This document shows positions 60,717-64,000 of a DNA stretch of 64,000 bases, in pieces. Both the position numbers and the translations under genes were made by a program. The DNA is from Myceligenerans crystallogenes (GTDB taxonomy: Bacteria; Actinomycetota; Actinomycetes; Actinomycetales; Cellulomonadaceae). The notes under the pieces are model-generated. The model did not search any database. It was given only the letters and a program-made list of their open reading frames with translations, and was not told the DNA's origin. The stretch spans positions 248,001 to 312,000 of the forward strand of contig NZ_BAAANL010000001.1 in assembly GCF_039529775.1 (NCBI RefSeq), written 5' to 3'. Positions within the stretch are counted from its first letter, which is position 1, and every line of letters starts with the position of its first letter.

Positions 60717-60745
60717 TTGACGACAACTCAGTAGTCCGATACGGT
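60717..60745 (+). promoter_or_regulatory. promoter of the DUF6230-DUF6114 pair
   Basis: TTGACG (60717-60722) and TACGGT (60740-60745) are separated by 17 bases, close to the housekeeping sigma consensus. The start codon at 60797 follows about 45 bases after the predicted transcription start, with AAAGGGG as ribosome binding site. Confidence 0.65.
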
Positions 60746-60796
60746 CGCGCTCTGACGACGAAGGCGTCGCCTCGACTTGTGTCAAAGGGGAAACAT

Positions 60797-61393
60797 ATGA
60801 AGCTCAGCAACCTCACGAAGTCGCGCGCGGGGCGTGTGGCGCTCGCCGCCCTCCCGGTCGCCGTGGCGTCATCCGTGCTCCTCGGCGGTGTGGCGCAGGG
60901 CGCCGTCCCGGTCTCGTTCGCCATCTCCGGCCAGCCGTTCAAGATCGCCGCGACCCAGCTCGACGGCACCGGCTTCTCGCAGTACGCGGGCGTGGCCACG
61001 GACACGAACGGCAAGCACCACCCGGCGGCGATCGCGAACATCAAGGACGCCAAGCTCTACAACCTCTGCCAGACGGTCGTGCAGGACACCAGCCTCGGCA
61101 AGGTCGGCCTGAAGATCTCGGCCGGCACGGGCAAGGGCCGCCCGGCCGAGGCGACCGACCTGCAGATCGGCATGACCGACCTCTCCGGGACGGCGGTCTT
61201 CCGCAACATCCGCATCGGCGTGGACGCCTCCACGGTCAACACCGCGGCGAAGGGCCACCGGGGCGACTTCGCCATGGACTCCGACTCCATCGACATCGAC
61301 GGCCTGAAGCAGGTCTCGTGGAGCACGCAGGCGGCGGTGTTCAAGCTGACCGACCTGCACCTCGAGCTGACGAAGGGCGAGGAGTGCTTCTGA
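60797..61393 (+). CDS. DUF6230 secreted protein
   Basis: The 198-residue protein has a signal peptide (residues 1-36, ending VAQGA) and a mature beta-rich domain with VPVSFAISGQPFKIAATQLDGTGFSQY, AIANIKDAKLYNLCQTVV and IGVDASTVNTAAKGHRGDFAMDSD. Two cysteines (Cys92 region and near the C-terminus) may pair. DUF6230 proteins are common in actinobacteria next to DUF6114 proteins; function is unknown. AAAGGGG precedes the ATG. Confidence 0.88.
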   Translation: MKLSNLTKSRAGRVALAALPVAVASSVLLGGVAQGAVPVSFAISGQPFKIAATQLDGTGFSQYAGVATDTNGKHHPAAIANIKDAKLYNLCQTVVQDTSLGKVGLKISAGTGKGRPAEATDLQIGMTDLSGTAVFRNIRIGVDASTVNTAAKGHRGDFAMDSDSIDIDGLKQVSWSTQAAVFKLTDLHLELTKGEECF

Positions 61394-62796
61394 GCGGCGG
61401 CTCCCGGCGGCGCGCCTTCCGGGAGTGGCACGCGGGGCGCCCGTTCGTCGGCGCCGTGCTGGTCGTCCTGGCCGGCCTGGAACTCCTGCTCTCCGGCCCG
61501 ATCGACCTCGGGGCGTTCGCCGACACGTTCGGCGTCGAGGGCATCCCCGACATGCAGCTCGCCATCGGCATCGAGGGCGTCCAGGCGATCGTCCTGCCCC
61601 TCGCGCTGATCCTGCTGGGCCTGCTGTCGATGTGGCAGCCCGTGCACCGGATCTTCTACGGCGTCATCATCCTGGTGATCTCCGTGTACACGCTGTCGGG
61701 CGTGAACCTCGGCGGCTGGTTCGTCGGGTTCCTGCTCGGCGTCATCGGCGGCGTCGTCATCGTCTCGTGGGCGCCGCGGGAGCAGGCCGCCGCGGCCCCC
61801 GTGCCGTCCGACGACGACGTGCCCGGCGACCGCGACCCCACGGTGCCCGCCAAGTCCGCCGCGGTCGTGCTCGGGGTGGTGCTGGCGCTCGGCGGCCTGC
61901 AGCCGATGTCGGTCGCCGCCGCGGAGGCGGACTGCTGGGACCCGATCGAATGGATCGACTGGGTCGACTGCGACGAGGCATCGCCGTCACCGTCGCCGTC
62001 CGGGTCGGGCCCGGCGTCGTCGTCCCCCTCCCCGTCGCGGGGCGGGGCGACGGACGACCCCGCCGGTGACGTCGTCGACGACGTCACGGACGGCGTGGGC
62101 GACGTCGTCGACGGCGTGACCGGCGGCGGGGACGCCGCCGGGGGAGCAGGCGACGGGACGGACGGCGGCGCGAAGGACGACGGCACGGACAAGGCGTCCG
62201 GCGAGAAGGCCGCCGAGATCTTCAGCGACGACCCGTCGGCCGAGGGGCTGTCCGTCGGCTACGTGTGCGACGGCGAGAAGAAGAGCGTCACCCTGCCGAT
62301 GCTCCCGGCGGGCGAGGACAACACCCACACCTTCTCGCTCCCGGCCGACCTGAGGACGTCCGACCTGGAGATCAGCGGGATCCGGTCGATCGAGCTCGTC
62401 TCCGTCCCGGTCACGCACGAGGCCGAGCGCCGTGACGTGCTGAAGATCGTCGCGGACCACGTCAAGACGCCGGGGTTCTGGCTCAAGACGTACGCGTACG
62501 ACACCGCCGACGGCAAGCCCACGACGGCCGGCACGGACACGTCCGCCGGGTACGTCTCGATGGACGGCAGCGCGACGATGTACATCTCCGGGGTCAACCT
62601 GGGCTGCCCGGACTTCGGGAAGATCGCCGAGGAGCCCCCGGCGACGATCGTCGCGTGGCTGCTGGCGCTGTCGGACGCCCAGATCGACCTGGTGGGCGCC
62701 ACGAGCGACGTGCAGACCTGGTCCGGCTTCCGCGAACAGGTCTGGGGCGACCCGGAGCGCCCCATCGGCGAGGGCCCCGAGGCGGGCATGCCGTAG
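61384..62796 (+). CDS. DUF6114 membrane protein with extra exported domain
   Basis: The 470-residue protein begins FREWHAGRPFVGAVLVVLAGLELLLSGP, the DUF6114 signature, with four membrane helices in the first 125 residues and a fifth near 165-180. A Ser/Pro/Asp/Gly-rich linker (about 200-275) follows, then a beta-rich C-terminal domain (about 280-440) beginning LSVGYVCDGEKKSVTLPML that resembles no family I know. DUF6114 proteins usually stop after the helices, so this one is extended. GTG 61384 overlaps the DUF6230 stop, so the two are coupled. Confidence 0.82.
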   Translation: MLLSGGSRRRAFREWHAGRPFVGAVLVVLAGLELLLSGPIDLGAFADTFGVEGIPDMQLAIGIEGVQAIVLPLALILLGLLSMWQPVHRIFYGVIILVISVYTLSGVNLGGWFVGFLLGVIGGVVIVSWAPREQAAAAPVPSDDDVPGDRDPTVPAKSAAVVLGVVLALGGLQPMSVAAAEADCWDPIEWIDWVDCDEASPSPSPSGSGPASSSPSPSRGGATDDPAGDVVDDVTDGVGDVVDGVTGGGDAAGGAGDGTDGGAKDDGTDKASGEKAAEIFSDDPSAEGLSVGYVCDGEKKSVTLPMLPAGEDNTHTFSLPADLRTSDLEISGIRSIELVSVPVTHEAERRDVLKIVADHVKTPGFWLKTYAYDTADGKPTTAGTDTSAGYVSMDGSATMYISGVNLGCPDFGKIAEEPPATIVAWLLALSDAQIDLVGATSDVQTWSGFREQVWGDPERPIGEGPEAGMP

Positions 62797-62847
62797 CCGC
62801 CCGCCGGCTCGGCGGTACCCGCACCCGCCGGGCCGGCAGGGACCGCC

Positions 62848-63627
62848 CTACTTGGCGGTGCCCTGGACGGACTTCTTCAGCGGCGACCCGTCCATGGTCA
62901 TCGCGTAGCAGGTGATCCAGCGGTCACCGAGCGTCCACGACGCGTTGGTCGGGTAGAGGTAGCCCATGTCCAGCACCGAGGTCTGGAAGTCCGTTCCGAC
63001 GTAGCTCTCGAAGAGCTTGTTGCACTCCTTGCCGGCGGCGGCGTCGACGCGCTTCTGGCCGGGGTAGTCCCCGTCCGGGAAGGTGTACGCCCCGATCACC
63101 TCGCCCCTGTGCGGCCCGTCGCACCCGGTGCGGGTCATGGTGTCGAGGGTGGGGATCCCGGCGTCGGACAGGAAACAGGTTCCCTCCTCCATCGTGATGC
63201 TCTCCGACAGACCCTGCTCGTATCCCGACCGGAGGCCTTCCTGGAAGTCCTCGTTGCCGGCGATCGACACGAGGGACACGAGGACGGCGATCCCCGCGAC
63301 GATCTCGAGCACGCCGAGCACGATGCCGGCGATCGCGAGCCCGCGGCCGCCCTGGCCCGACTTCTTGATCCGCGTCAGGGAGACGATGCCGAGGATGACC
63401 GGGACGAGGCCGAGGCCGAGGATCGCCGTGATGAGCGCGGCGAGGGAGAAGCCGTCCGTGCCCGAGGGCTGGGGCCGGCCCGCCGGATCGGGGTAGCCGC
63501 CCGGGGTGGTCTGGTAGGGGCCGGCCGCGGCCAGGGACGGCTGGCCGCCCTGGGACGGCGCGTACGGGTTGGAGCCGGCAGCGGGATACTGCGCGCCGGG
63601 CTGGGGAACGCCTGGGTCGAAGGTCAC
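62848..63627 (-). CDS. DUF4190 / septum-formation domain protein
   Basis: The 259-residue protein has a Pro/Gln/Gly/Tyr-rich cytoplasmic N-terminus (1-58), two membrane helices in DGFSLAALITAILGLGLVPVILGIVSLTRIKK and GLAIAGIVLGVLEIVAGIAVLVSLVSI (DUF4190), and a C-terminal domain from EGTCFLSDAGIPTLDTMTRTGCDGPHRGEVIGAYTFP that matches the Septum_form pattern, with conserved cysteines. The name comes from a family only loosely tied to division. The GTG start is eight bases after TACGGT. Confidence 0.85.
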   Translation of the reverse strand: MTFDPGVPQPGAQYPAAGSNPYAPSQGGQPSLAAAGPYQTTPGGYPDPAGRPQPSGTDGFSLAALITAILGLGLVPVILGIVSLTRIKKSGQGGRGLAIAGIVLGVLEIVAGIAVLVSLVSIAGNEDFQEGLRSGYEQGLSESITMEEGTCFLSDAGIPTLDTMTRTGCDGPHRGEVIGAYTFPDGDYPGQKRVDAAAGKECNKLFESYVGTDFQTSVLDMGYLYPTNASWTLGDRWITCYAMTMDGSPLKKSVQGTAK

Positions 63628-63731
63628 GGGAACAGACCGTAATGACGTATCGGGGCCGTCCACCCCGAACCGGCCCCATCGGCCGTGTTCGTATCCGGAT
63701 CGTGACAGGCGGACGGCGGTCCGGGTGCCGC

Positions 63732-64000
63732 TCAGTCCATGCCGAGGGCGTACCGCATCGGCTCGAGCTTCGCCTCGGACTCCGCGAGTTCCGCGACCGG
63801 GTCCGACGCCGCGACGATGCCGCACCCCGCGAACAGCCGCACGCGCCGCGGGTCGCGCTCCGACAGCTCCGCCGAGCGCAGCGCGATGCCCCACTCGCCG
63901 TCGCCGTCGGCCCCGACCCACCCGACCGGGCCCGCGTAGCGTGCCCGGTCCAGGCCCTCGATCTCGCGGATCAGGCCCCGCGCCGCCACGGTCGGCGTGC
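63732..64000 (-). CDS. isochorismate synthase, C-terminal part (5' end outside window)
   Basis: This is the last 88 or so residues of a chorismate-binding enzyme. GLIREIEGLDRARYAGPVGWVGADGDGEWGIALRSAEL is the conserved active-site segment, and RRVRLFAGCGIVAASDPVAELAESEAKLEPM contains the GxGIVxxSxPxxExxE metal-binding motif. The frame is open to the window edge, preceded by TPTV as in full-length proteins. By context with menB-menE it should make isochorismate for menaquinone synthesis; a siderophore role cannot be excluded. Confidence 0.92.
   Translation of the reverse strand, partial: TPTVAARGLIREIEGLDRARYAGPVGWVGADGDGEWGIALRSAELSERDPRRVRLFAGCGIVAASDPVAELAESEAKLEPMRYALGMD

Overview
The window is about 72% GC by eye. 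Genes start freely at GTG, and gene order and domain types are those of an actinobacterium. The combination of plant-cell-wall arabinan degradation, a CBM2-bearing secreted oxidoreductase and menaquinone synthesis suggests a cellulolytic member of the Micrococcales (Cellulomonadaceae/Promicromonosporaceae type). The genus is inference. I see no rRNA, tRNA, CRISPR array or recognisable insertion sequence.

Layout. (1) 1-397: 3' end of proC. (2) 442-3719: three overlapping genes for membrane-anchored proteins, facing a polytopic membrane protein of unknown function. (3) 3806-30168: an arabinan/L-arabinose utilisation region. It holds two LacI-type repressors, araB-araD-araA, two CUT2 sugar transporters, one CUT1 transporter with a DUF624 protein, a secreted GH43-GH51 fusion, a cytoplasmic GH51 arabinofuranosidase and an exported GH43 arabinanase. 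Two operator families punctuate it: a lac-operator-like TGTGAGCGYTAACA and a second palindrome centred on CAWCGWTG. (4) 30427-33643: a TetR regulator, a lower-GC PD-(D/E)XK-like nuclease gene with odd flanking repeats, and an ABC-2 exporter. (5) 33814-41846: ribosomal protein bS22, AcuC, Ktr/Trk potassium uptake, Rex, a glutaredoxin-like protein, a HAD hydrolase, YceI/MarR and an aquaporin. (6) 42062-46721: a System II cytochrome c maturation operon. (7) 47267-57146: menaquinone genes menA, menE, menB, menC and menD, with a DUF3048 lipoprotein and a CBM2-linked sugar dehydrogenase between them. (8) 57360-64000: an HtrA-like protease, a GNAT protein, a TetR/DUF6230/DUF6114 group, a DUF4190/septum-formation protein and the 3' end of an isochorismate synthase gene.

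How it fits together. Extracellular GH43/GH51 enzymes would cut arabinan and arabinoxylan side chains. The CUT1 system would import oligosaccharides and the CUT2 systems monosaccharides. Cytoplasmic AbfA would finish hydrolysis, and AraA, AraB and AraD would convert L-arabinose to D-xylulose 5-phosphate. The distribution of the two operator motifs suggests a two-repressor network in which araB and the fusion enzyme are under both. The backbone (proC, bS22, HAD, glutaredoxin, ccs genes, men genes) follows an order I recall from Mycobacterium tuberculosis around Rv0500-Rv0555. The stretch from about 442 to 33700 therefore looks like accessory DNA in a conserved chromosomal frame. Many genes here have a TANNNT -10 box 6-8 bases before the start codon and no ribosome binding site, which implies frequent leaderless transcription.
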